A DNA stretch of 37,513 nt from Myxococcaceae bacterium (lineage in GTDB: Bacteria > Myxococcota > Myxococcia > Myxococcales > Myxococcaceae). Positions within the stretch are counted from its first letter, which is position 1. Each line of letters opens with the position of its first letter. Below, one piece after another: positions 9,272 to 19,445 of the stretch. Location: the NCBI GenBank assembly GCA_016926755.1, contig JAFGNZ010000133.1, forward strand, positions 1 through 37,513, in the 5' to 3' direction. The notes below the pieces were generated by a model. It searched no databases. It was not told the DNA's origin and saw only the letters and a program-made list of their open reading frames with translations. A program made the translations under genes and the position numbers.

Positions 9272-10641
9272 ACGGCCATGAACGGGAAGTTCTTCACGAA
9301 GTCCTCGAGCTTCATCTCGAAGATGCCGTCGTTCTTCCCATCATTGCCGGGCTCGGAGCTGCCCCAGGGGTTGCGCAGCTCCACGTAGCGCTGGCCGCTC
9401 TCGTCCGTCCGCACCCCGAGCACACTGTAGGCGTGGTTGGCGTACGTGCCCTCCGCCGGATCAAACGTGCCCACGAACATGGGCCGCCCCTGGCCGTCCG
9501 CCGCCTGGATGCGGTCGTAGACGGTGTCCGCCCCCGTCGCCGGGCCGTAGTACGCCACCGTCGGCCGGCCGCTCACCAGCGTGGGGGTGTTGAAGTAGGT
9601 CGTGTTCTCGTCTCCCGCGAGCGCCGAGTAGCTCCCCGCATGCGCGGCCGCCGCCTTCTCGACGATGGCCACCCACTTCTGGTTGTCGTCGTACCCGGCA
9701 TGGGGCGGCGTGGGCAGGTCGCCCGTCACCCGGACGAACGTCGGCTCCAGCTTGCCCTGGTCGTTCGTGTCGTAGAGCCGCACGGTGTACGTGCCGTCAT
9801 GGTTGTCCTGCACCATGTCCCGCGCCGCCTCGGGGCTGAGCGAGGCCACCGAGGCCATCAGGTAGCAGTCCCCCAGCGTGGCGCTCTGTTTCACGTCCTG
9901 CGAGGGCTGCGGCCCGGAGCCCCACAGCGGGCCCGAGGTGGGCTGGTAGGTGGCGTCCGGCGGGTTGGCCGCCACGGGCAGCGAGCTCGCCTCCGGGAAG
10001 GGGGCGGCCGGCGGCGGCGTGTTCATGGCCTCATCGATCTTCTGCTTCAGCGCCTCGCCGCCCGGCACCTTGTCGCTGAGGGCCTCGCCCGCGACGACGA
10101 GGATGCCGCGGGCCATCAACTCGCCGGCCTTCAGCAAGTCCTGCGGCTTGTCCACGTAGGGCCGGACGTTGTCCACCACGTCCTTGCCCACCACCTTCTC
10201 CGCCACATCCAGCGCCTTGTTGGCCGCGTCCTTGAGGAACTGCCCCACGTCCTCCGGCTTCGGCGGCGCCAGCGGCTTCGTCGCCTGCTGGGCGACGTCC
10301 ACCACCGTCTTCACCACGTCCTTCGCCTTGTTGGCCGCGTCCTTGAGGAACTGCCCCACGTCCTCTGGCTTCGGCGGCGGCAGCGGCTTCGTCGCCTGCT
10401 GGGCAACGTCCGCCACCGTCTTCACCACGTCCTTCGCCTTGTTCACCGCGTTCTCGAAGGCGTCCCCGAGGTTGAGCCCCCTGGGCTTCTTCTCCTGGGG
10501 CTTGGAGGTGGTCCCGGTCCTCTCCTGGGACTTGGAGGTGGTCCCGGGCTTGGAGGTGGCCGGCGCCTTCGTCGTGGTGTTCGTCGTCGCCTTGGGAGTG
10601 CTGGTGGACTTCGCGCTTCGAGAGATGGGGCTGCTGGCCAT
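9259..10641 (-). CDS. Calpain-family (C2) cysteine protease with N-terminal repeats
   Basis: A 460-aa protein. The C-terminal half carries the full calpain triad in order: C259 in LGDCYL, H403 in NHAYSV and N424 in RNPWG, each in its typical family context. The N-terminal third is low-complexity Ser/Thr/Lys, then two near-identical 37-aa units containing KPEDVGQFLKDAA and DVVKTV, and a third partial unit, probably amphipathic helix. No signal peptide is visible, so it is either cytoplasmic or exported by a non-Sec route. The ATG at 10639-10641 has GGAGGA at good spacing. Calpains in eukaryotes are calcium-regulated; no EF-hand is seen here. It stands alone, convergent with the hybrid kinase and divergent from a small lipoprotein gene. 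Substrates are unknown. Confidence 0.9.
   Translation of the reverse strand: MASSPISRSAKSTSTPKATTNTTTKAPATSKPGTTSKSQERTGTTSKPQEKKPRGLNLGDAFENAVNKAKDVVKTVADVAQQATKPLPPPKPEDVGQFLKDAANKAKDVVKTVVDVAQQATKPLAPPKPEDVGQFLKDAANKALDVAEKVVGKDVVDNVRPYVDKPQDLLKAGELMARGILVVAGEALSDKVPGGEALKQKIDEAMNTPPPAAPFPEASSLPVAANPPDATYQPTSGPLWGSGPQPSQDVKQSATLGDCYLMASVASLSPEAARDMVQDNHDGTYTVRLYDTNDQGKLEPTFVRVTGDLPTPPHAGYDDNQKWVAIVEKAAAAHAGSYSALAGDENTTYFNTPTLVSGRPTVAYYGPATGADTVYDRIQAADGQGRPMFVGTFDPAEGTYANHAYSVLGVRTDESGQRYVELRNPWGSSEPGNDGKNDGIFEMKLEDFVKNFPFMAVAGG
10214..10435. repeat. Two 111-bp tandem repeats inside the calpain gene
   Basis: Units at 10214-10324 and 10325-10435 match at almost every base and preserve the reading frame (37 codons each). 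A partial third unit continues at both edges. Such in-frame repeats can expand or contract by recombination and would alter the length of the helical N-terminal arm of the protease. Confidence 0.9.
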
Positions 10642-10813
10642 GGGGATTCCTCCTCCGTAATCATCGTAATGTTATCCCGAAAAGTTGCCGGTCCGCAGCA
10701 GGCGCCCGCGCATCAGCCCGGGAATGCCCGCACGAGCACATCAGCAAGTGGGATGCCACCACGCGGGCCCTGACGTCACTCCGCTGTCCGCGCGGCAGCG
10801 ATATGCTGCCTCC

Positions 10814-11104
10814 ATGAGGAACCTACTCTTCGGTGTGATCGGCTCGGCACTCTTCGTGATGGCTTGCTCCACGCTCACCCTGGACTCTCCCGGTCGTCCC
10901 AACAGCGCCAGCGCCATGAAGACCTCCCAGCAGGATCAGCCCAAGGATCCTCACGATTTCGTGGCGGATCCCACGATCGGCAGCGCCCCTCCCCAAAACA
11001 CCACCGAGAAGCCGCTCTGCCATCTGCAGTGCGGTCCCAACATGCGCTGCGACACCTCCGGCTTCGTCGAGCGCTGCGTGCGCGACGAAGAGCAGAAGCC
11101 ATAG
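10814..11104 (+). CDS. Small Cys-rich lipoprotein, hypothetical
   Basis: A 96-aa protein with a short signal peptide ending in a lipobox-like VMAC, giving lipid-modified C18. After a polar linker rich in Gln, Asp and Pro, the C-terminal 30 residues hold four cysteines (C69, C73, C79, C88) that could form two disulfides or bind a metal. I do not recognise the family; the CxxxC then CxxxxxxxxC pattern resembles small EGF-like or knottin-like secreted folds, but this is only a resemblance. The ATG at 10814 is chosen because the signal peptide starts there; the longer open frame begins with non-signal sequence. No clear Shine-Dalgarno precedes it. It diverges from the calpain gene across a 172-bp spacer. 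Confidence 0.7.
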   Translation: MRNLLFGVIGSALFVMACSTLTLDSPGRPNSASAMKTSQQDQPKDPHDFVADPTIGSAPPQNTTEKPLCHLQCGPNMRCDTSGFVERCVRDEEQKP

Positions 11105-11214
11105 CCGCGAGCCCCGCGAAGCGGACCGAAGCGACCGCGCTCGACGCGCTCGGCGGCCGCGTGCTTTAGCGGACCGGTGAGCCGCAAGGGCAGGCCCCTC
11201 GGAGAAAGGCCGCG

Positions 11215-12210
11215 CTATTTCCGGCCCGCGCCGCCCGCGCCCGTGAGCCGCGCCAGCAGCTTCGGATCGTCCGGCAGCAGGCCCGCCTTGGGCAGCCGCG
11301 TGAGGAGATCGCGCCAGCGCGCGTCCAGCTTGAACGTCTTCTGGAAGAGCGGGATGGCCTCGTCCACCCGGTTCACGTTGACCAGCGACACCGCGTGCCA
11401 GAACACCATCTCCGCGTTGCCGGGGGCCAGGGCCTCCGCGCCGGAGTAGTGCTCCAGCGCCGCCTGGGTGTCATTGCGCTCGATGGCCAGATCCCCCTCG
11501 TTCATCAGGTTGTACGCGCGCTGGAGCGTGAGCAGCCGCCTCAGCTCCACCAGCGGCTTCGGGTGATCATCCACGCGAATGTCGAACTTGCGGTCCACCC
11601 AGGACTTCCCGGTGGGCTTGCCCGAGACGACGATCAGGGCCGCGGACTGCTTGCCGCGGATGTCACCCCCGGCGGCCTCGGCGGCCTCGAGCGCGGCCAT
11701 CATGCGCGCCGCGAGATCCCCCTTCGTCTCCCGGAACGCCTTGGCCATGGCGGGCCAGACGGTGTCCCTCTCCATCATGTTGGCCTGGACGGAGAAGTTC
11801 TCCCCCACCACGTGGCCCGCGGCGACGATGCACCGCTCGCCCGTGTGCGCGGCCACCCGGCCCTGCGCGTCAATCATCGCCACCTGCCGCACGGCGCTCC
11901 CGCTGTCCGCCACCAGCAGGCCCTTGAGCGCATCCGGAGCGGCCCGACCCGCACGCATCAGGTCCAGCCCGAGCTTCCCGTAGGACGGATCCACGAAGGA
12001 CTGCGTGGCCACCGCGCCGACGCCCGCCTCGGCCCAGGCGACGATGGGGCCCACGGAGAACCAGTGGGACTGCACCGCCACGCCCAGCTCTCCCGTGGCG
12101 GGATCGCGCGCGACGATGGAGTAGGTGTTGACGGGGCGCCGAGGCATGGGCGGCTCGGAGGCGAGCGCTGGCGTGGCGAGCAGGGCGAGCAAGAGGGCAA
12201 GGCGCGACAT
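11215..12210 (-). CDS. DUF1028 family secreted protein with TPR-like C-terminus
   Basis: A 331-aa protein. The ATG at 12208-12210 begins a signal peptide (LALLLALLATPALA, cleavage near residue 17) and has GGGAGGATT upstream; the longer open frame is not a credible start. Residues from about 28 (NTYSIVARDPATGELGVAVQ) to about 230 match the DUF1028 family, which has an Ntn-hydrolase-like fold and a conserved early SxVxxD and later VWPAMA segment. The remaining 100 residues are helical and TPR-like (RAYNLMNEGDLAIERND, then AEMVFWHAVSL). Function of the family is not established; a periplasmic hydrolase role is only suggested by fold. It converges on the small lipoprotein gene and diverges from the pseudouridine synthase gene. 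Confidence 0.88.
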   Translation of the reverse strand: MSRLALLLALLATPALASEPPMPRRPVNTYSIVARDPATGELGVAVQSHWFSVGPIVAWAEAGVGAVATQSFVDPSYGKLGLDLMRAGRAAPDALKGLLVADSGSAVRQVAMIDAQGRVAAHTGERCIVAAGHVVGENFSVQANMMERDTVWPAMAKAFRETKGDLAARMMAALEAAEAAGGDIRGKQSAALIVVSGKPTGKSWVDRKFDIRVDDHPKPLVELRRLLTLQRAYNLMNEGDLAIERNDTQAALEHYSGAEALAPGNAEMVFWHAVSLVNVNRVDEAIPLFQKTFKLDARWRDLLTRLPKAGLLPDDPKLLARLTGAGGAGRK

Positions 12211-12374
12211 GAATCCTCCCGGGGGCGACGAGGGTTGGGAGGGTGAGCGAGCGGGCATGCCGCCGCAAGCCCATTCAGCAGCGCTCGCCAGGCAGACGGG
12301 GGAGGCGGCTCGAAGCAGCCCTCGGCCCGGAGATCCGCCCACCGCGCCTCGCAGCGGCTACAGTGCCGCCCCCC

Positions 12375-13205
12375 ATGGCCCGCAAGCCCCCTCCCCGCCG
12401 GTCCTCCGCCCCCCAGGACAAGCCCCCAAGCCGAAGCCGCTGGGAGGGCAAGGCGAAGCCTGACTGGCTATCGCGTGCGCTCGCCCGCGCCGGCGCCATG
12501 CCTCTCCACGAGGCAGAGGAGGCCATCAAGTCCGGGCGGGTCACCCTCAACGGCCGCGTGGTGCAGCAGCCCCTCGCCCCAGTGCCCGAGGGCGCCGTGC
12601 TCCGCGTGGACGGAGTTCCGATCCAGCGCGAGGTGGAGACACGGGTGCTGGCCTTCCACAAGCCGGCGGATCTGCTCACCTCCACCGTGGGACAGCACGG
12701 CACGGGCACGGTCTACGAGGTCCTCCTGCCCCAGCTCCCCGATGAGCTCTCCCGCTACACCTGGCATGCCATCGGCCGGCTGGATCGGGGCACCACGGGG
12801 CTCCTCCTCTTCACCAATGACGAGAAGCTGGTGGCCCACGTCACCTCCCCGGAGACGCACCTGCCCAAGCGCTACGTGGCCACCGTGCAGGGCACGGCGG
12901 ACGAAGAGAAGGTCGAGCCCCTGCGCCGAGGTGTGCTGCTGGAGGACGGCCCGACGCGGCCCGCGAAGGTGAAGATCCGGGACGCCCACACCGTGGAGGT
13001 CTCCATCACCGAGGGCCGCCACCACCAGGTGAAGCGCATGCTCGGCGCGGTGGGGCTGCCCGTGCGCGCGCTGCACCGCGAGGCCGTGGGCGAGGTGGTG
13101 CTGGACGTGCCGGAGGGCACCTTTCGCCTCCTGACGCCCGAGGAGATCTCCCAAGGGCTGCGCTTCAGCGGCGCCGGCGCTGAGCGCACACACGGGCAAC
13201 ATTGA
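12375..13205 (+). CDS. rRNA pseudouridine synthase, RsuA/RluB family
   Basis: A 276-aa enzyme that isomerises uridine in ribosomal RNA. An extended basic, Pro-rich leader (about 1-28) is followed by an S4 RNA-binding domain (about 30-75, with SRALARAGAM and SGRVTLNG). The catalytic domain carries GRLDRGTTG with the nucleophilic aspartate D137, and the family motif GRHHQVKRML lies near the C-terminus. The first ATG in a suitable place is at 12375, in a C-rich context without a clear ribosome site. The site specificity (16S U516 for RsuA, 23S sites for RluB/E/F) cannot be decided by eye. The gene is divergent from the DUF1028 gene and is followed in the same direction by a possible leader ORF and the transhydrogenase. 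Confidence 0.93.
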   Translation: MARKPPPRRSSAPQDKPPSRSRWEGKAKPDWLSRALARAGAMPLHEAEEAIKSGRVTLNGRVVQQPLAPVPEGAVLRVDGVPIQREVETRVLAFHKPADLLTSTVGQHGTGTVYEVLLPQLPDELSRYTWHAIGRLDRGTTGLLLFTNDEKLVAHVTSPETHLPKRYVATVQGTADEEKVEPLRRGVLLEDGPTRPAKVKIRDAHTVEVSITEGRHHQVKRMLGAVGLPVRALHREAVGEVVLDVPEGTFRLLTPEEISQGLRFSGAGAERTHGQH

Positions 13206-13276
13206 TCCACCGAAGCGCTCCCGGCTGGGCTATGCCTCGGGCCTCCACACCCGCCTGCCCTGACGAGGAACAGACG

Positions 13277-13342
13277 ATGCAGCGGCCCTACCGCTCCCGC
13301 TGGCCCACCCTCCTTCCCCTCAACGAGCACCTCGGGCCCTGA
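13277..13342 (+). CDS. Possible 21-aa leader ORF before the transhydrogenase
   Basis: A short ORF (MQRPYRSRWPTLLPLNEHLGP) with AGGA a few bases before its ATG. Its TGA (13340-13342) is two bases from the ATG of the transhydrogenase (13345), giving TGAGCATG. The transhydrogenase has no strong ribosome site of its own, so translation may be coupled. This could be chance; only the ribosome site and tight junction support it. Confidence 0.3.
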   Translation: MQRPYRSRWPTLLPLNEHLGP

Positions 13343-13344
13343 GC

Positions 13345-14748
13345 ATGGCCGCGGACTACGATCTGGTGGTGCTGGGCTCGGGCCCGGCGGGCGAACATGG
13401 CGCCGTGCAGGCCGCCCGGCTGGGCAAGCGCGTGGCGGTGGTGGAGCGCGAGCCCGTCCTCGGCGGCACCGCGGCCAACACCGGCACCCTGCCCTCCAAG
13501 ACGCTGCGCGAGACGGCGCTCTACCTCTCCGGCTACCGCGCGCGCGGCCTCTACGGCGTGGAGTCCACCCTGCGCCGCGAGGCCACGGTGTCCGACTTCC
13601 TCTACCGCGAGCGCCGGGTGAAGGAGATGGAGCGCCAGCGCATCGGCCAGAGCTTCCAGCAGCACGGCGTGGAGGTGGTGCAGGGCACGGGCTCGCTCGC
13701 GGACGCGCACACCGTGGTGGTGCAACACCCGGGGCTGCCCGAGCGCCGGCTCACGGGCGAGCACCTCCTCATCGCCACCGGCTCCTCCCCCTACCGGCCC
13801 CCGCTCTACCCCTTCGGCGATCCCCGCGTGCACGACTCGGACGAGATCCTCGACCTCACCGAGCTGCCACGCGCCATGGTGGTGGTGGGCGCCGGAGTGA
13901 TCGGCTGTGAGTACGCGTGCATGTTCGCCGCGCTCGGCATCCCCGTGACGCTGGTGGAGCCCCGTGCGGAGCTGCTGTCCTTCCTGGACGACGAGTTCTC
14001 CGCGCTGCTGCGCCAGCGCATGGAGGCGCTCGGGGTGCGCATGCGCCTGGGGCACTCGGTGGAGGCCATCCAGGTGCCGGAGAGGGCCACCGAGCCCATC
14101 CGGCTGACGCTCTCCGGAGGCGAGGCGCTGGAGGTGGACCAGGTGCTGGTGGCCTCGGGCCGCACCGCCAACACCCGCGGGCTCGGGCTGGAGGCGCTCG
14201 GCATCACGCTGGGCCCCCGCGGCCACGTGGAGGTGGGCCCCGCGTACCAGACGGCCGTGCCCCACATCTTCGCCGTGGGAGACGTGATCGGCTTCCCCGC
14301 CCTGGCCTCCACCTCCATGGAGCAGGCCCGCGTGGCGGTGCTCCACGCCTTCGGCAGGCCGCACACGCCCTCGCCCATCCTGCCCTACGGCATCTACACC
14401 ATCCCCGAGGTCTCCATGGCCGGGGAGACCGAGGAGGCCCTCCGCGCCAGGGGCATCCCCTACGTGGCGGGCCGCGCCCCGTTCCTCACCAACCCGCGCG
14501 GGCAGATCATCGGCGAGGCGCATGGGCTGCTGAAGCTGCTCTTCCACCGCGAGAGCCAGAAGCTGCTGGGCGTGCACGTGCTGGGCGAGCAGGCCTCGGA
14601 GCTGGTGCACGTGGGCCTCACGGCGCTGGTGGCCGGGGCCGGCGCGCAGCTCTTCGTGGAGACGTGCTTCAACTACCCCACCCTCTCGGAGGCCTACAAG
14701 GCGGCCACCTGGGACGCGCTCCACCAGCTCCAGGCCGGCGCGCGGTGA
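13345..14748 (+). CDS. sthA: Si-specific soluble NAD(P) transhydrogenase
   Basis: A 467-aa flavoprotein of the pyridine nucleotide-disulfide oxidoreductase fold, the usual length for SthA. It would move hydride between NADPH and NAD+ in the cytoplasm. Seen: N-terminal FAD motif GSGPAGEHGA (about 11-20); GTAANTGTLPSK where disulfide reductases have CxxxxC; NAD(P) motif GAGVIGCEYA (about 179-188); FAD motif HIFAVGDV; and a dimerisation domain ending in FNYPTLSEAYK. The absence of the redox disulfide separates it from lipoamide dehydrogenase and mercuric reductase and fits SthA, although here neither cysteine remains (E. coli SthA keeps one). The start ATG overlaps the leader ORF junction. It converges on the hypothetical gene at 14761. 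Confidence 0.88.
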   Translation: MAADYDLVVLGSGPAGEHGAVQAARLGKRVAVVEREPVLGGTAANTGTLPSKTLRETALYLSGYRARGLYGVESTLRREATVSDFLYRERRVKEMERQRIGQSFQQHGVEVVQGTGSLADAHTVVVQHPGLPERRLTGEHLLIATGSSPYRPPLYPFGDPRVHDSDEILDLTELPRAMVVVGAGVIGCEYACMFAALGIPVTLVEPRAELLSFLDDEFSALLRQRMEALGVRMRLGHSVEAIQVPERATEPIRLTLSGGEALEVDQVLVASGRTANTRGLGLEALGITLGPRGHVEVGPAYQTAVPHIFAVGDVIGFPALASTSMEQARVAVLHAFGRPHTPSPILPYGIYTIPEVSMAGETEEALRARGIPYVAGRAPFLTNPRGQIIGEAHGLLKLLFHRESQKLLGVHVLGEQASELVHVGLTALVAGAGAQLFVETCFNYPTLSEAYKAATWDALHQLQAGAR

Positions 14749-14760
14749 GCGGAGGGCGGC

Positions 14761-15105
14761 TCAGCGGGACTGCTTGAGGCTGCCCACCGTGAGCCCCGTC
14801 ATCTGGGGCGCCACGCGGTTGATGCCATCCGCGGACGAGCGGGCCAGCGTCTTCGCGGGCGCGGCGAGGGGGCCTGCGGGCGCGGCCTTCTCCTCCCCGG
14901 CCGCTCCCCTGAGCAGCTCCCGCACGCGCTGCCACCGGGCCTTCTCCTCGGAGATCAGGCGGCTGAGCTCCTCGCGCGCAGCGGGATTCTCCAGCTCGCC
15001 CGCCGCGGCCGCCACCTTGTCGAGGAACGGCATCAGGTAGCCAAAGTCCCTGTCGAATGCCTCGGGGTTCGCCACGTGGTCCTCCGCCGTGAAAAGGGGC
15101 GCCAC
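14761..15105 (-). CDS. Conserved-looking hypothetical protein
   Basis: A 114-aa protein, GTG start at 15103-15105, preceded by a G-rich GGGGTAGG. I do not recognise a family. The N-terminal 70 residues look like two or three amphipathic helices (FDRDFGYLMPFLDKVAAAAGEL, then a charged EELSRLISEEKARWQRVRELL that could form a coiled coil). An Ala/Pro linker and a polar tail follow. No signal peptide or membrane segment is seen. It converges on the transhydrogenase with a 12-bp gap, and the NTF2-like gene lies upstream on the same strand 51 bp away, so the two may form an operon. Confidence 0.6.
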   Translation of the reverse strand: MAPLFTAEDHVANPEAFDRDFGYLMPFLDKVAAAAGELENPAAREELSRLISEEKARWQRVRELLRGAAGEEKAAPAGPLAAPAKTLARSSADGINRVAPQMTGLTVGSLKQSR

Positions 15106-15156
15106 CCTACCCCATCCCCAGGCGGAGAGGGGAGCGGCCGCGCCTCCGAGTGTCCG

Positions 15157-15519
15157 CTAGCCGTGGTACACGCGCGAGGCGACGATCTGGCCTGCCTTCA
15201 CCTCCAGCACCTCGGCCACCGGCAGGGGTGGCTCTCCCGGGGCGTGGCGCAGGTACTCCATGAAGACGCGGTCCGCGTCCGCCGTGAGCGCCGTCTCCTC
15301 GTACCGCAGCCCTGGCAGCCGGGCGATCGCCTCCCTCCACCACCGCTCCAGCGCCTGCCGGCCCACCAGCCTGCCGCCCGTCTCCGGGTGCAGCACCCGG
15401 ATCTTCGGCGAGGTGTGGGTGGCATCCTCGGCGTACAGCGCTACCAGCGCCGCCACGTCGTAGGCGTTGAAGGCGCGCAGCCAGGCCCGCGCCAGGGAGA
15501 AGTTTTCGGTCGCACCCAT
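15157..15519 (-). CDS. NTF2-like/SnoaL-like protein
   Basis: A 120-aa single-domain protein with the SnoaL/NTF2-like cone fold pattern: an N-terminal helix (ARAWLRAFNAYDVAALVALYAEDATH), a short linker (GRLVGRQALERWWREAIARLPG), then four strands ending in IVASRVYHG. This family covers polyketide cyclases, isomerases and ligand-binding proteins; the aspartate in the AEDA segment is common to the group, but substrate cannot be told. The ATG at 15517-15519 is preceded by GAGGG about 7 bases away. It diverges from the EF-G gene over a 212-bp spacer. Confidence 0.85.
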   Translation of the reverse strand: MGATENFSLARAWLRAFNAYDVAALVALYAEDATHTSPKIRVLHPETGGRLVGRQALERWWREAIARLPGLRYEETALTADADRVFMEYLRHAPGEPPLPVAEVLEVKAGQIVASRVYHG

Positions 15520-15731
15520 GGTTGAAACCCTCGGAAACGCACGGCGGCCCCCCGCCCTGCAACAGCCAGGCCTCCTCTATATAAAAGGAGGGAGCCGGAT
15601 CGGTAGGCGGGGGTGGGAGCCCGTAGGCCCCATCGAGATGCGGATTTGGCTGGAAAGTTCAACCTATGGGAAGTAGAGGCCCCGCCTGCCCTGTTCCCTG
15701 AGGCGTTTTTCAATAGAAGAAGGACCGGATC
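15520..15731. promoter_or_regulatory. Divergent intergenic region with an AT-rich patch
   Basis: This 212-bp spacer must hold the promoters for the NTF2-like gene (minus) and EF-G gene (plus). An AT-rich TATATAAAA at 15578-15586 is conspicuous in this GC-rich context, but no -35 hexamer at 16-18 bp spacing is convincing. A T-run (15706-15710) and AAGGA before the EF-G GTG are also visible. The region is the likely regulatory site; the exact promoter is not resolved. Confidence 0.35.
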
Positions 15732-17846
<2,115 letters not shown>

Positions 17847-17882
17847 CCCGCGGGGCGACAAGACAGATCCCAGCAGCACAGG

Positions 17883-17920
17883 GAGGGCGCCTCGCGGGTG
17901 GAGGCGCCCTCTGCCTTTTT
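17883..17920 (+). terminator. Rho-independent terminator of the EF-G gene
   Basis: A perfect 11-bp stem (GAGGGCGCCTC, 17883-17893, pairs with 17901-17911) around a 7-base loop, then TGCC and a T-run at 17916-17920. It lies 37 bp after the EF-G stop and separates it from the helicase gene. Confidence 0.92.
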
Positions 17921-17966
17921 CAGGCCCCGCCACCGCGCGGGCGCCGCGCACCCGCGACAGGAAATC

Positions 17967-19424
17967 ATGACTTTTGACGAACTGAAGCTCTCTGAAGCGC
18001 TGCTGCGCGCCGTGAAGGCCGAGGGCTACACCATCCCCACCCCGATCCAGACGCAGGCCATCCCGCCCGCGCTCGAGGGCCGGGACGTGCTCGGCTGCGC
18101 GCAGACGGGCACGGGCAAGACGGCGGCCTTCGCGCTGCCCATCCTCCAGCGGCTCACCCAGGGGCGCCCGACGCCCCCCGCGCAGGGCCGCCCCATCCGC
18201 GCGCTCATCCTCACCCCCACGCGCGAGCTGGCCAGCCAGATCGGCGAGAGCTTCCAGGCCTACGGGCGCTTCACGAAGCTGTCGTGGGCGGTGATCTTCG
18301 GCGGCGTGGGCCAGAACGCCCAGGAGCAGGCGCTGCGGCGCGGCGTGGACGTGCTGGTGGCCACCCCGGGCCGCTTGCTGGATCTGATGAGCCAGGGGCT
18401 CGTCTCGTACAAGGCGCTCGAGGTGTTCGTGCTGGACGAGGCGGACCGGATGCTGGACATGGGCTTCATCCATGACGTGAAGCGCGTGATCGCCGCGCTG
18501 CCCCCCAAGCGGCAGACGCTCTTCTTCTCCGCGACGATGCCGCCGGAGATCCAGGCGCTCTCCAAGAGCCTGCTCAAGGATCCGGCCCGCGTGGAGGTGG
18601 TGCCCCAGTCCACCACGGCGGAGAAGGTGGATCAGCGGCTGTACTTCGTGGAGCGGGAGCAGAAGCGGCACCTGCTGGTGCACCTGCTGGGCGACGCGGG
18701 GATCCGGCGCGCGCTGGTGTTCACCCGCACCAAGCACGGCGCCAACCGGGTGACGAAGCAGCTGGCGGCCGCGCGCATCTCCGCGGAGGCCATCCACGGC
18801 AACAAGAGCCAGAACGCGCGCGAGCGGGCGCTGGACGCCTTCAAGGACGGGAGCTGCCGCGTGCTGGTGGCCACGGACATCGCCGCCCGAGGCATCGACA
18901 TCGAGGGCATCACCCACGTCATCAACTTCGATCTGCCCAACATCCCCGAGTCCTACGTGCACCGCATCGGCCGCACCGGGCGCGCGGGGGCGGCGGGCAC
19001 CGCCCTCTCCTTCTGCGACACGGAGGAGCGCGCGTACCTGAAGGACATCGAGCGGACCATCCGGCGCCACGTGCCGGTGGTGGCGGATCACCCGTTCCGC
19101 TCCGGGCAGTCGGCCCCGGCGCCCACGTCGCTGGACGCGGCGCAGGGCGGCCAGCGCGCCCAGGGTGGCCAGCGGCCCCAGGGCGGCGCGCAGCGCTCCG
19201 GCGAGGCGCGGGGAGGCGGGGCCCAGGCTCACGGCCCTCGCGGCGAGGGGCGCAGGCGGCGGCGGGGCCGTGGCGGCTCCGGCGCCCAGGGCGGCGGTGC
19301 ACGGCAGTCACAGGGCCAGCACCGGGGCTCGGAGGGGCGGAGCTCCTCGGGCCAGGCTCCCGCGCCGGCTCCGGCCGCGCGTCCGGCGCCTCCTCCGGTT
19401 CGCACCGCCCCGAAGTGGCTCTGA
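17967..19424 (+). CDS. DEAD-box RNA helicase, RhlE-like
   Basis: A 485-aa ATP-dependent RNA helicase. Motifs in order: Q-motif with TPIQTQAIP, Walker A AQTGTGKT at 45-52, PTRELA, TPGR, DEAD at 157-160, SAT, then the second RecA domain with [11 protein letters not shown] and HRIGRTGR starting at H332. The core is followed by about 100 residues of low-complexity Gly/Gln/Arg/Pro with a basic RRRRRGRGG patch, an RNA-binding tail typical of RhlE/CsdA-like helicases and possibly linked to cold or ribosome-assembly roles. The ATG at 17967 is preceded by AGGAAA; the open frame extends upstream but would run into the terminator. The ABC-F gene follows 21 bp downstream, so they may be co-transcribed. 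Confidence 0.95.
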   Translation: MTFDELKLSEALLRAVKAEGYTIPTPIQTQAIPPALEGRDVLGCAQTGTGKTAAFALPILQRLTQGRPTPPAQGRPIRALILTPTRELASQIGESFQAYGRFTKLSWAVIFGGVGQNAQEQALRRGVDVLVATPGRLLDLMSQGLVSYKALEVFVLDEADRMLDMGFIHDVKRVIAALPPKRQTLFFSATMPPEIQALSKSLLKDPARVEVVPQSTTAEKVDQRLYFVEREQKRHLLVHLLGDAGIRRALVFTRTKHGANRVTKQLAAARISAEAIHGNKSQNARERALDAFKDGSCRVLVATDIAARGIDIEGITHVINFDLPNIPESYVHRIGRTGRAGAAGTALSFCDTEERAYLKDIERTIRRHVPVVADHPFRSGQSAPAPTSLDAAQGGQRAQGGQRPQGGAQRSGEARGGGAQAHGPRGEGRRRRRGRGGSGAQGGGARQSQGQHRGSEGRSSSGQAPAPAPAARPAPPPVRTAPKWL

Positions 19425-19445
19425 GGTTGAGGTAAAGAGGGCCCC

